Positions 1-4,733 of a DNA stretch of 6,688 nt are shown piece after piece (the stretch's first letter is position 1; each line of letters opens with the position of its first letter). Position numbers and translations under genes: made by a program. The stretch comes from an uncultured Clostridia bacterium (GTDB taxonomy: Bacteria; Bacillota; Clostridia; Oscillospirales; Acutalibacteraceae), in assembly GCA_946405565.1 (NCBI GenBank), contig CAMJHU010000111.1, forward strand, positions 1-6,688. The letters are read 5' to 3'. Below the pieces are notes generated by a model, which saw only the letters and a list, made by a program, of their open reading frames with translations, did not search any database and had not been told where the DNA came from.

Positions 1-29
1 TTTTTTATCACTCCCCCATATCAGTTGGC

Positions 30-80
30 AAAAAAACGCATACACAAACCGCTTTTCATCAAAGCCATCTGCGTATGCGT
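30..80 (-). terminator. Rho-independent terminator after the ECF S-component gene
   Basis: Read on the minus strand, an 8-bp perfect outer stem (73-80 pairs with 36-43) is followed directly by seven U residues (36 to 30). The 29-base interior holds a second small hairpin: 61-65 pairs with 51-55 around a five-base loop. It lies about 45 bases past the stop codon of the transporter gene and should end the coaX-transporter transcript. The outer stem is only 8 bp with a long interior, so it is good but not extreme. Bases 1-29 beyond it hold nothing I can assign. Confidence 0.8.
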
Positions 81-125
81 ATTCATCGAAAATAAGCTAT
101 GCTGTTTTTCTGTTTTTGACCTGAA

Positions 126-728
126 CTAGGCTTTGGATTGTTTATGGTTGCTCTTGGAACCCACGGCTTTTCGTCCCTCCGCGATCAGACGGACAATCGC
201 CGGGCAGAGAATCATATTGGTTGCCATTTCAATCAGGAAATTGACGCCCACAAAGCCCACAATCATATAAACGAATACATTGTCGAATCCCAGCGCTTCG
301 CCCCAGCCTTTGACGGTGTCGTAGAAAAAGACGCAGCAGCCCAGCAGAAACGTACCGGTGTTGACAATCGGCGCGGTAATCGCTGCCAGCACCACGCCCA
401 GCGTTGTGTTTTTCTTTTCGACCAGACTGAAAACCACACCGGCAAGGAATCCTGCCAGCGTACCCTTGAGCAGACAGACGATAATGGTTCCCGGTACATT
501 CACGGCGAAAAACGGCGCCGCATCCAACAGCGTCATACAGCCGAAAATAAATCCGAGCCACGCGCCTGCCCGTTTGCCATAGAGCGCCGCTCCGATGACA
601 ATCGGCACCAGACTCAGCGTGATGGAGAAAGTACCGAACCGGATACTGCCTCCCACGAGCTGAAGCACGACCACAATGGCTGTCAACAGCGCCACGCCGA
701 CGAGCTTCAATGTGTTGACCTTTTTCAT
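126..728 (-). CDS. ECF transporter S component, probably for pantothenate (PanT-like)
   Basis: This 200-residue, very hydrophobic protein has about six membrane segments (roughly residues 8-27, 37-50, 54-70, 76-102, 108-135 and 150-180) and a short basic C-terminal tail. Helix 1 carries ALLTA (residues 13-17), the AxxxA-type motif that S components use to contact the EcfT subunit. The stretch FSITLSLVPIVIGAALYG (34-51) is typical of vitamin-specific S components of energy-coupling factor transporters, which bind a substrate and rely on a shared EcfA/EcfA'/EcfT module encoded elsewhere. No ATPase or T subunit lies in this window. The ATG at 728 is chosen because a perfect AGGAGG lies 8 bases upstream (737-742); an upstream in-frame ATG at 776 has no ribosome binding site. 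Pantothenate is inferred only from the neighbouring pantothenate kinase gene. Biotin, riboflavin or another vitamin remains possible. Confidence 0.87.
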   Translation of the reverse strand: MKKVNTLKLVGVALLTAIVVVLQLVGGSIRFGTFSITLSLVPIVIGAALYGKRAGAWLGFIFGCMTLLDAAPFFAVNVPGTIIVCLLKGTLAGFLAGVVFSLVEKKNTTLGVVLAAITAPIVNTGTFLLGCCVFFYDTVKGWGEALGFDNVFVYMIVGFVGVNFLIEMATNMILCPAIVRLIAEGRKAVGSKSNHKQSKA

Positions 729-794
729 AAAAAAAACCTCCTGCTGCCGTTCCACACAACGATGGATACGACGCAATTATTTTATATTGAAGAC

Positions 795-810
795 AATGCG
801 TCACCGCATT
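795..810 (-). other. Small GNRA-capped hairpin in the leader of the S-component gene
   Basis: Bases 795-800 (AATGCG) and 805-810 (CGCATT) form a perfect 6-bp stem around four bases. In the minus-strand transcript these read GUGA, a GNRA-type tetraloop. No U-tract follows, so this is not a terminator. It sits 67 bases upstream of the transporter start and directly after the 18-bp tandem repeat. It might stabilise the intercistronic RNA or mark a processing point; function is unknown. Confidence 0.45.
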
Positions 811-843
811 ATTCCAATATCCACTATTATTCCAATATCCACT
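808..843 (-). repeat. Exact 18-bp tandem duplication between coaX and the S-component gene
   Basis: Two identical adjacent 18-base units (808-825 and 826-843) read AGTGGATATTGGAATAAT on the minus strand. A degenerate partial third unit follows towards the coaX stop codon at 856-858. The copies place TTGGAA 16 bases upstream of AATAAT, which resembles a weak vegetative promoter for the transporter gene, but this is only a possibility. The duplication lies wholly in noncoding DNA. Confidence 0.75.
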
Positions 844-855
844 TTTATTCACTTT

Positions 856-1626
856 TTATGATTTCTTGTTCTTCTCGTAGAGAATGCGCAATCCTTCCAG
901 TACCAGATTTTCGTCCTGAATAAAATGCCGTTTGCAGCAGCGCACCACTTCTCCGGAAAAACCGCCCGTAGCGATAGCGGTGACCGGCATTCCCAGTTCT
1001 TCCTCGATTCTGTCCAGCATACCGTCCAGCAGCGAAGCCGCCCCCAGAATCAGTCCCGACTGCATGGATTCAATGGTGCTGCGCCCCACCACCCGTTTTG
1101 GGGCAGCATATCCGATTTCAGGGAGCAGCGCGGTATTATTGACCAATGCCATCAGCGATGTGCGGATGCCGGGATAGATAATGCCGCCAATCATCTTGCC
1201 GTCCTGGTCCACCACGGAAATGGTGCTGGCGGTTCCCAGATCGCACACCGCGTTGGGCAGCGGGTATTTGGTACGCGCCGCCACCGACACGGCAAGCAAA
1301 TCTGCTCCCAGTTCGGCAGGGTCATTGATGGCAATATTCAAGCCGGTTTTCATGCCCGGACCCACGATCATCGGAGAAAGACCTGTCACCTTCCCCACCG
1401 CCCGGCAAATCGGCTGGGTCACGGCTGGCGATACGGACGACACAATGGCGCCATCCAGCGCAGCCACATCACAATGATACAATTGAAAAATCCCCATCAG
1501 CTCGACAGCATACTGATCGCCGGTCCGGTTCAGGTCCGTCGCAATACGAGCCGTAAATGTCAGTGTTTTGTCGTCATACACACCGACCGTTACATTGGTG
1601 TTGCCGATATCAATCGCCAGAAGCAT
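856..1626 (-). CDS. coaX: Type III pantothenate kinase
   Basis: CoaX phosphorylates pantothenate with ATP to 4'-phosphopantothenate, the first committed step of coenzyme A synthesis, in the cytosol. The 256 residues are the usual family length. The ASKHA-fold phosphate motif DIGNTN is at residues 6-11, the GAD motif with the expected catalytic aspartate is at 107-109, and the second nucleotide motif CDLGTAST is at 128-135. The stretches YPGIRTSL (151-158), TIESMQSG (184-191) and ATGG (219-222) match the conserved C-terminal half. The residue after GAD is Leu where many homologues have Arg. The ATG at 1626 has GAGAGG six bases upstream (1633-1638) and gives the classical start MLLAIDIGNTN; an upstream in-frame extension lacks a ribosome site. 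It has its own consensus promoter and is followed by the S-component gene, probably co-transcribed. Confidence 0.97.
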   Translation of the reverse strand: MLLAIDIGNTNVTVGVYDDKTLTFTARIATDLNRTGDQYAVELMGIFQLYHCDVAALDGAIVSSVSPAVTQPICRAVGKVTGLSPMIVGPGMKTGLNIAINDPAELGADLLAVSVAARTKYPLPNAVCDLGTASTISVVDQDGKMIGGIIYPGIRTSLMALVNNTALLPEIGYAAPKRVVGRSTIESMQSGLILGAASLLDGMLDRIEEELGMPVTAIATGGFSGEVVRCCKRHFIQDENLVLEGLRILYEKNKKS

Positions 1627-1662
1627 GGTCAACCTCTCCCCTACTCTGTTCATTATGTTTTT

Positions 1663-1691
1663 ATTTTACACCAGTTTGAGTTGACTGTCAA
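1663..1691 (-). promoter_or_regulatory. Vegetative (sigma-A type) promoter of coaX
   Basis: On the minus strand a perfect -35 box TTGACA (1686-1691) is followed by exactly 17 bases and a -10 box TAAAAT (1663-1668). Transcription should begin near 1656, giving a leader of about 30 bases before the coaX ATG at 1626. The promoter lies just past the dpaB terminator, so coaX is expressed independently of the dipicolinate genes. Confidence 0.88.
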
Positions 1692-1718
1692 TCTTTATTT
1701 TCAGGATGCCCTCCTTGC

Positions 1719-1761
1719 AAAAAAAATAAGACTCCCTTTGTGGATGCATTGGGAGTCTTAT
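1719..1761 (-). terminator. Rho-independent terminator of the dpaAB operon
   Basis: A perfect 11-bp stem (1751-1761 with 1726-1736) encloses a 14-base loop and is followed on the minus strand by eight U residues (1726 to 1719). It starts about 30 bases after the dpaB stop codon. It separates dpaAB from the coaX promoter. Confidence 0.95.
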
Positions 1762-1790
1762 GAAACAAAATATCGCAAAAAACGAAAAAA

Positions 1791-2372
1791 TTAGACATAC
1801 AACGGCTGCACTTGTTTTCCTTCCAGCGCGCCGCGAATGGCTTCAGGCGTTTTGTCAAAATGCGCCACCATCGAATTCGGCTTTTTAACCGGATCGTCCT
1901 GCGAGAGCGGAATCAGATAGATGTGCTTACTGTTCATCAGCAAACCGATATTTTTGGCAGCCGCAGCCAGCGCGTCATTGGTGGATACCCCCAGCACCAA
2001 CGGTCTGGCGTTGCGCAGGTGGGCTTTTGCCGCCAATGTGACCGCCGTATCCGTCACACCATTTGCCAGCTTAGCCAGCGTGTTGCCGGTACAGGGTGAA
2101 ATCACCAAAATATCCAGCAGCTTCTGAGGGCCGATCGGCTCCGCCTGCGGAATGGTGTGTATCACCATTCTGCCGCAGATTCCTTCGATTTCCGCCACAA
2201 AATCCGACGCCCGTCCAAAGCGGGTATCCAACGTATAAGCGTTCTCCGACATGATAGGATACACATTAGCGCCCATATCCGCCAGCACCTTCATCTCGTC
2301 GATCGAGCGGCGGAAGGTACAGAACGAGCCGCACAACGCGTATCCCACACGGATTCCTGTAAAATTCTCCAT
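1791..2372 (-). CDS. dpaB: Dipicolinate synthase subunit B (SpoVFB)
   Basis: This is the flavoprotein-like subunit of dipicolinate synthase, which works with DpaA to turn the lysine-pathway intermediate hydroxy-tetrahydrodipicolinate into dipicolinic acid in the mother cell. The acid is then pumped into the forespore as the calcium chelate. The 193 residues match the family length. Recognisable blocks are the N-terminal GxxxxGS loop (GYALCGSFCT, 10-19), PCTGNTLAKLANGVTDT (93-109), a phosphate-binding-type region shared with flavoprotein decarboxylase folds, STNDAL (130-135) and KKPNSMVAHF (163-172). It begins 7 bases after the dpaA stop codon. The start is ambiguous by one codon: a GTG (2373-2375) directly precedes the ATG at 2370-2372. 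The ATG, used here, aligns better with Bacillus DpaB as I recall it; the GTG sits 9 bases from AGGAGG (the ATG 12). The gene ends at a strong terminator. Confidence 0.95.
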   Translation of the reverse strand: MENFTGIRVGYALCGSFCTFRRSIDEMKVLADMGANVYPIMSENAYTLDTRFGRASDFVAEIEGICGRMVIHTIPQAEPIGPQKLLDILVISPCTGNTLAKLANGVTDTAVTLAAKAHLRNARPLVLGVSTNDALAAAAKNIGLLMNSKHIYLIPLSQDDPVKKPNSMVAHFDKTPEAIRGALEGKQVQPLYV

Positions 2373-2379
2373 CACGCTT

Positions 2380-3246
2380 TTATTCCTCCTCCAACATCAA
2401 CGTCACCGTATCTTTGATAATTTTGGCAGCGGTCAAGGGCGCATACTGCCCCGGCAGTCCTAACGCACGCCACGCCTGTATATCCCGCTTCTGGCAAGCC
2501 TCTGTATCTACCCCGCCCGGCAGAGACGCCAGATCCATGATGGCGGCGCCGGACGGCAAATGATCCAGAAAGCGATGATCGATGACAGGCGCAGGCACCG
2601 TGTTGATGACGATCTCAAAATCCTTTGCCCGACGGATGGCTTTGGGAAACGTCAGCGCTTCCATGCCCTGCGAGGTAACCCATGCCCGATCGCTCGGTCT
2701 GCGTGCCGCCACCGCGACCTCCGCGCCAAGTGTCCGCAGCATTGGCGCCAGCGAACGCGTAATTCTTCCGCAGCCTGTTATCAGAATCTGACTGCCGCAG
2801 ACGGTGCGCGGCACATGGACAATCAGTTCCGCCAACGCGCCTTCGGCAGTTGCCTGTGCGTTGCGCAGCAGAAACGATTCATTGGCGGAATAGTCCAGCA
2901 GATTGAGCTTGGCGTAATCAGAAGAAACGCTCCGTAAGGGAGCGGCAATGCCGACAAAGACCGTTTTGCCCCGCAGTGCCTCGCAGAATTCTCTGTCCAA
3001 CGCAATACGATACTGGCTGAGCGGTGCATTGAGCGTCACGCCGTCCCGGGTGGCAGGCATAGGCAAAATGATGATATCCGACATCAGCACAGCCGTCAGC
3101 GGGTCGGTGGAAGCGGTGCCGATCAACAGATGGGGCATCTGCTCAAATCCGGCACAATATACAGTCGCGCCCTCTCCGGCTAACAGATTGGCAAGCGCAG
3201 CCTGACGCGCGTCGCCCCCGATGACAGCAAATATGGATTGATCCAA
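2380..3246 (-). CDS. dpaA: Dipicolinate synthase subunit A (SpoVFA)
   Basis: DpaA is the NAD(P)-dependent dehydrogenase-like subunit that makes dipicolinic acid from hydroxy-tetrahydrodipicolinate during sporulation. The 288 residues fit the family. An N-terminal Rossmann-like half starts with FAVIGGDARQ (6-15), a block characteristic of DpaA. The second dinucleotide-binding half has ITGCGRITRSLAPMLRTLG (156-174), followed by AARR (180-183). Near the end come LPGGVD (242-247) and LGLPGQYAPLTAAKII (262-277). The start is TTG at 3246, an uncommon codon, supported by AGGAGG 8 bases upstream and by the protein beginning at the usual place. It is the first gene of a two-gene operon with dpaB. A sporulation-specific (sigma-E or sigma-K type) promoter is expected from the family, but only a weak candidate is visible. 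Confidence 0.96.
   Translation of the reverse strand: MDQSIFAVIGGDARQAALANLLAGEGATVYCAGFEQMPHLLIGTASTDPLTAVLMSDIIILPMPATRDGVTLNAPLSQYRIALDREFCEALRGKTVFVGIAAPLRSVSSDYAKLNLLDYSANESFLLRNAQATAEGALAELIVHVPRTVCGSQILITGCGRITRSLAPMLRTLGAEVAVAARRPSDRAWVTSQGMEALTFPKAIRRAKDFEIVINTVPAPVIDHRFLDHLPSGAAIMDLASLPGGVDTEACQKRDIQAWRALGLPGQYAPLTAAKIIKDTVTLMLEEE
2383..2392 (-). promoter_or_regulatory. dpaB ribosome binding site inside the dpaA stop region
   Basis: The minus strand reads GGAGGAGGAA, which is both the last glutamate codons of dpaA and the Shine-Dalgarno sequence of dpaB. Ribosomes finishing dpaA therefore terminate on the site where dpaB initiates. This implies translational coupling and balanced amounts of the two subunits. 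Confidence 0.8.
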
Positions 3247-3254
3247 TAGCAGTC

Positions 3255-3260
3255 CCTCCT
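3255..3260 (-). promoter_or_regulatory. Ribosome binding site fixing the TTG start of dpaA
   Basis: A perfect AGGAGG on the minus strand lies 8 bases before the TTG at 3244-3246. No ATG or GTG in that frame is better placed. The strong site compensates for the weak initiator codon. Confidence 0.8.
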
Positions 3261-3331
3261 CAGCGTTTTTTTAGAGCCTGTTTTTTTTATCGGTCTGATT
3301 GATCCCCGTCATTCCCTGATCCCCCTGTTTT

Positions 3332-3340
3332 CATAGTATG
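3332..3340 (-). promoter_or_regulatory. Weak candidate sporulation -10 element upstream of dpaA
   Basis: The minus strand reads CATACTATG about 86 bases before the dpaA start. This resembles the -10 elements of sporulation sigma factors: CATACTA fits the sigma-F/G form, CATACTAT matches the sigma-E form at all but one specified base, and the sigma-K form CATANNNTA is missed by its last base. I find no convincing partner -35 at the expected distance. It is also nearly palindromic (CATA-C-TATG), so it may be chance. Confidence 0.22.
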
Positions 3341-3361
3341 GCGCACCGCCCCAAAAGACAC

Positions 3362-3404
3362 AAAAAACGGTCGTGAAAGAGCGCTGTGGCTCTTCCACGA
3401 CCGT
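3362..3404 (-). terminator. Very stable Rho-independent terminator (end of candidate small RNA)
   Basis: On the minus strand a 16-bp stem with a single G-U pair (3389-3404 with 3367-3382) closes a six-base loop and is followed by six U residues (3367 to 3362). It lies 125 bases past the zinc-ribbon stop codon and 115 bases before dpaA. It should end the short transcript from the promoter at 3458-3487 and also catch read-through from the zinc-ribbon gene. Confidence 0.95.
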
Positions 3405-3452
3405 TGGATTGGCAATGCTTTCGGTTGAACAGGTTCTGTTGGTAATTCCTAT
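3362..3452 (-). ncRNA. Candidate small noncoding RNA of about 90 nt
   Basis: A near-consensus promoter at 3458-3487 should start transcription near 3450-3452, and a 16-bp terminator ends it near 3362. I find no reading frame with a ribosome site in between. The 5' part can form a small hairpin (3436-3440 with 3428-3432 around three bases), then a roughly 23-base single-stranded stretch rich in C and A, then the terminator stem. This layout is typical of a trans-acting small RNA. The alternative is a leader of dpaA controlled by termination, but no competing antiterminator pairing longer than about four bases is visible. I do not recognise a known RNA family. Confidence 0.55.
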
Positions 3453-3457
3453 GATCA

Positions 3458-3487
3458 TTTATACTATCAACAAAAATCTCATGTCAA
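3458..3487 (-). promoter_or_regulatory. Vegetative promoter of the candidate small RNA
   Basis: A perfect TTGACA (3482-3487) and TATAAA (3458-3463) on the minus strand are separated by 18 bases. The promoter starts 41 bases after the zinc-ribbon stop codon and points at the strong terminator, with no protein gene between. Confidence 0.8.
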
Positions 3488-3528
3488 TGATCCTTGGCAA
3501 AGCGTCATCAAGCAGAAAAACAATCCGA

Positions 3529-3804
3529 TTAGTTTTCCTTCATCTTTGCAAAGCACTCGCTGCAATAAACCGGACGGCCGTCCGTGGGCTTGAAGGGAAC
3601 CTTTGCCTCACCGCCGCAAGCCGCGCAAACAGCGGTATACTGCTCACGCTGCTGTCTCGACGCATTCTTTCTTGCGTCACGGCACTCTTTGCAGCGCTGG
3701 GGCTCGTTTTCAAAGCCCTTGCTGGCATAGAATTCCTGTTCGCCTGCGGTGAAAATAAATTCTTTGCCGCAATCTTTGCATCTGAGAGTCTTGTCTTCGT
3801 ACAT
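3529..3804 (-). CDS. Small double zinc-ribbon protein (zf-trcl / CxxC-x17-CxxC type)
   Basis: This is a 91-residue protein with eight cysteines in four CxxC pairs. C9/C12 and C38/C41 form the first ribbon around EFIFTAGEQEFYASKGF, a block typical of the probable zinc-ribbon family often called zf-trcl. C60/C63 and C81/C84 are separated by exactly 17 residues, matching the CxxC-x17-CxxC domain. Each ribbon probably binds one zinc ion. The linker (43-56) is rich in Arg, Lys and Gln, which would fit nucleic-acid or ribosome contact. Function is unknown for this family as far as I know. The ATG at 3804 has GAGGT 8 bases upstream (3813-3817); upstream in-frame codons lack a ribosome site. Its promoter is not obvious; it may be read from the sigma-factor promoter, since no clear terminator lies between. 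Confidence 0.88.
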   Translation of the reverse strand: MYEDKTLRCKDCGKEFIFTAGEQEFYASKGFENEPQRCKECRDARKNASRQQREQYTAVCAACGGEAKVPFKPTDGRPVYCSECFAKMKEN

Positions 3805-3895
3805 GATAAAATACCTCGCTTTGAGAAATGAAATGGGGGTGCCTCGCAACACAGAGCAACGGTACCGCCGCATCTGTTCTTACAAGTGCCTATCA

Positions 3896-3924
3896 ATATC
3901 GCGCTCATCAGATGACCGCGATAT
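3896..3924. repeat. Imperfect palindrome/hairpin between the sigma-factor and zinc-ribbon genes
   Basis: ATATCGCG (3896-3903) and CGCGATAT (3917-3924) are perfect inverted repeats. Inside them, after one C-C mismatch, TCAT (3905-3908) pairs with ATGA (3912-3915) around a three-base loop. No U-run follows on either strand, so it does not look like an intrinsic terminator. It lies 17-45 bases past the sigma-factor stop codon, about 90 bases before the zinc-ribbon start. It could be an operator, an mRNA 3'-end stabiliser or a processing site. Confidence 0.55.
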
Positions 3925-3940
3925 CAAATAAAGAAAAAAA

Positions 3941-4540
3941 CTAATCGGTTTGAAACGACTTCATTTTCTTCCTTACTCTCTGAATTGCATTATCCACTGA
4001 CTTAGCACTGATACCAAGCAGCTTCGCCGTCTTTTCGTAAGAAAAACCCCTGAGACGCATCTCCACAACGGTCTTTTCCAACTCGGTAAGCCGCGAAGCA
4101 ATCGCCTCCGTCAGCCTGCCGACATTCTCTTTTTCAAATATGCGCCCTTCGGGATTCCCTGACGACGCAGATAAATCGTCAGTCAACGTATTGCTCATCA
4201 TCTCCGCCTCAACCAACTCACGATGATCATTCAGCGGACGGTTTTTCTGACTGAGATACATCCTTACCGCAGACACCAATACACGATCTACGCACAACTC
4301 GGCATATGTGCGAAAAGAAGCACCTTTGTTCGGATCAAAACTCTTTACCGCATTGAAAAATCCAATTGCCGCCTCCTGCGAGAGATCATCCACATCACAG
4401 CCGCTCAAATGTTCCTTGGCAGACGCCTTGGCGTGTATCATTGAGCTGTAACGTCCCAGCAGACAGGCAAACGCTTCCTGATCGTCTGCTTTGGAGAGGG
4501 TAATTAACTCATTGTCCGTCATTTCTGAGAGAGAACGCAT
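3941..4540 (-). CDS. Sigma-70 family RNA polymerase sigma factor, SigH-like
   Basis: This 199-residue sigma factor has regions 2 and 4 and no region 3. Region 2 spans about residues 24-94, with the core-binding and -10 helices DDLSQEAAIGFFNAVKSFDP (51-70) and GASFRTYAELCVDRVLVSA (73-91). A variable linker follows (100-140). Region 4 (143-195) ends with a helix-turn-helix, SYEKTAKLLGISAKSVDNA (167-185). The AELC and KSVDNAIQRVRKK blocks resemble the SigH (sigma-30) group, which governs the onset of sporulation in Firmicutes, but the variable middle differs. It may be a SigH paralogue, so no symbol is given. The ATG at 4540 has AGGAG 7 bases upstream. A longer frame opens at a TTG (4639) with no ribosome site. 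A strong vegetative promoter lies 118 bases upstream. Confidence 0.9.
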   Translation of the reverse strand: MRSLSEMTDNELITLSKADDQEAFACLLGRYSSMIHAKASAKEHLSGCDVDDLSQEAAIGFFNAVKSFDPNKGASFRTYAELCVDRVLVSAVRMYLSQKNRPLNDHRELVEAEMMSNTLTDDLSASSGNPEGRIFEKENVGRLTEAIASRLTELEKTVVEMRLRGFSYEKTAKLLGISAKSVDNAIQRVRKKMKSFQTD

Positions 4541-4635
4541 GACACCTCTCCTCTCACAACCGCGCCTGACACAATACCGTAAAGGCAGTGACCCATTGAC
4601 CAAACCATATTTCCCAAAAGCTGCATAAACGAAAC

Positions 4636-4649
4636 GCAATTCACATTGC
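4636..4649 (-). other. GNRA-capped hairpin at the 5' end of the sigma-factor mRNA
   Basis: Bases 4645-4649 pair with 4636-4640 in a 5-bp stem; the four loop bases read GUGA in the transcript. It begins only one or two bases after the predicted transcription start near 4651. A hairpin there could protect the RNA end. With 5 bp the stability is modest and it may be fortuitous. Confidence 0.35.
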
Positions 4650-4657
4650 TAGTTAGT

Positions 4658-4686
4658 ATACTACACCAAAATAACTTCTTTGTCAA
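4658..4686 (-). promoter_or_regulatory. Vegetative promoter of the sigma-factor gene
   Basis: On the minus strand TTGACA (4681-4686) lies exactly 17 bases from TAGTAT (4658-4663). Transcription should begin near 4651, leaving an untranslated leader of about 110 bases before the ATG at 4540. An AT-rich stretch with a 7-bp palindrome lies directly upstream and could act as an UP element. The promoter suggests expression in growing cells rather than only from the upstream wall-synthesis operon. Confidence 0.85.
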
Positions 4687-4698
4687 TAGGATTTCGTC

Positions 4699-4715
4699 AT
4701 AATTTTATAAATTAT
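4699..4715. repeat. AT-only palindrome upstream of the sigma-factor promoter
   Basis: ATAATTT (4699-4705) and AAATTAT (4709-4715) are perfect inverted repeats around three bases, with their edge 12 bases upstream of the -35 box. This is a sensible position for an UP element or an activator/repressor site. AT-only palindromes are common by chance in such spacers. Confidence 0.35.
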
Positions 4716-4733
4716 TAAATCCAATCCTTGGTT

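Noticed and set aside
229..852. A minus-strand frame starting with a repeated SGYWNN peptide.
   Set aside because: The peptide repeat only reflects the 18-bp tandem DNA repeat being a multiple of three. The frame then overlaps the S-component gene out of frame, with no ribosome site.
138..923. A 261-codon open frame on the plus strand across the S-component gene.
   Set aside because: Antisense shadow of a gene with a good ribosome site and membrane topology; low-complexity His/Gln/Arg composition.
1627..1662. A riboswitch or T-box in the coaX leader.
   Set aside because: The predicted leader is only about 30 bases, too short for a known aptamer, and it has no internal terminator.
925..1794. 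A 289-codon open frame on the plus strand across coaX.
   Set aside because: Antisense to coaX, rich in His, Gln and Arg, no family resemblance, and it runs through the coaX promoter and the dpaB terminator.
3266..3288. Two T/A tracts upstream of dpaA, as possible intrinsic bend or terminator tails.
   Set aside because: No stem precedes either tract on either strand, and their centres are about 15 bases apart, not in helical phase.
3300..3324. A directly repeated TGATCCCC (17-base period) upstream of dpaA, as a possible regulator site.
   Set aside because: Only eight bases are shared and no known regulator site matches; likely chance.
4541..4639. A 33-residue N-terminal extension of the sigma factor starting at TTG 4639.
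   Set aside because: No ribosome site precedes the TTG, it would begin only about 12 bases after the predicted transcription start, and the ATG at 4540 has a strong site and the normal family start.
4716..4733. A possible terminator just after the penicillin-binding protein gene (CCAA-GGA-TTGG).
   Set aside because: The stem is only 4 bp and is followed by mixed A/T rather than a U-run; too weak to call.
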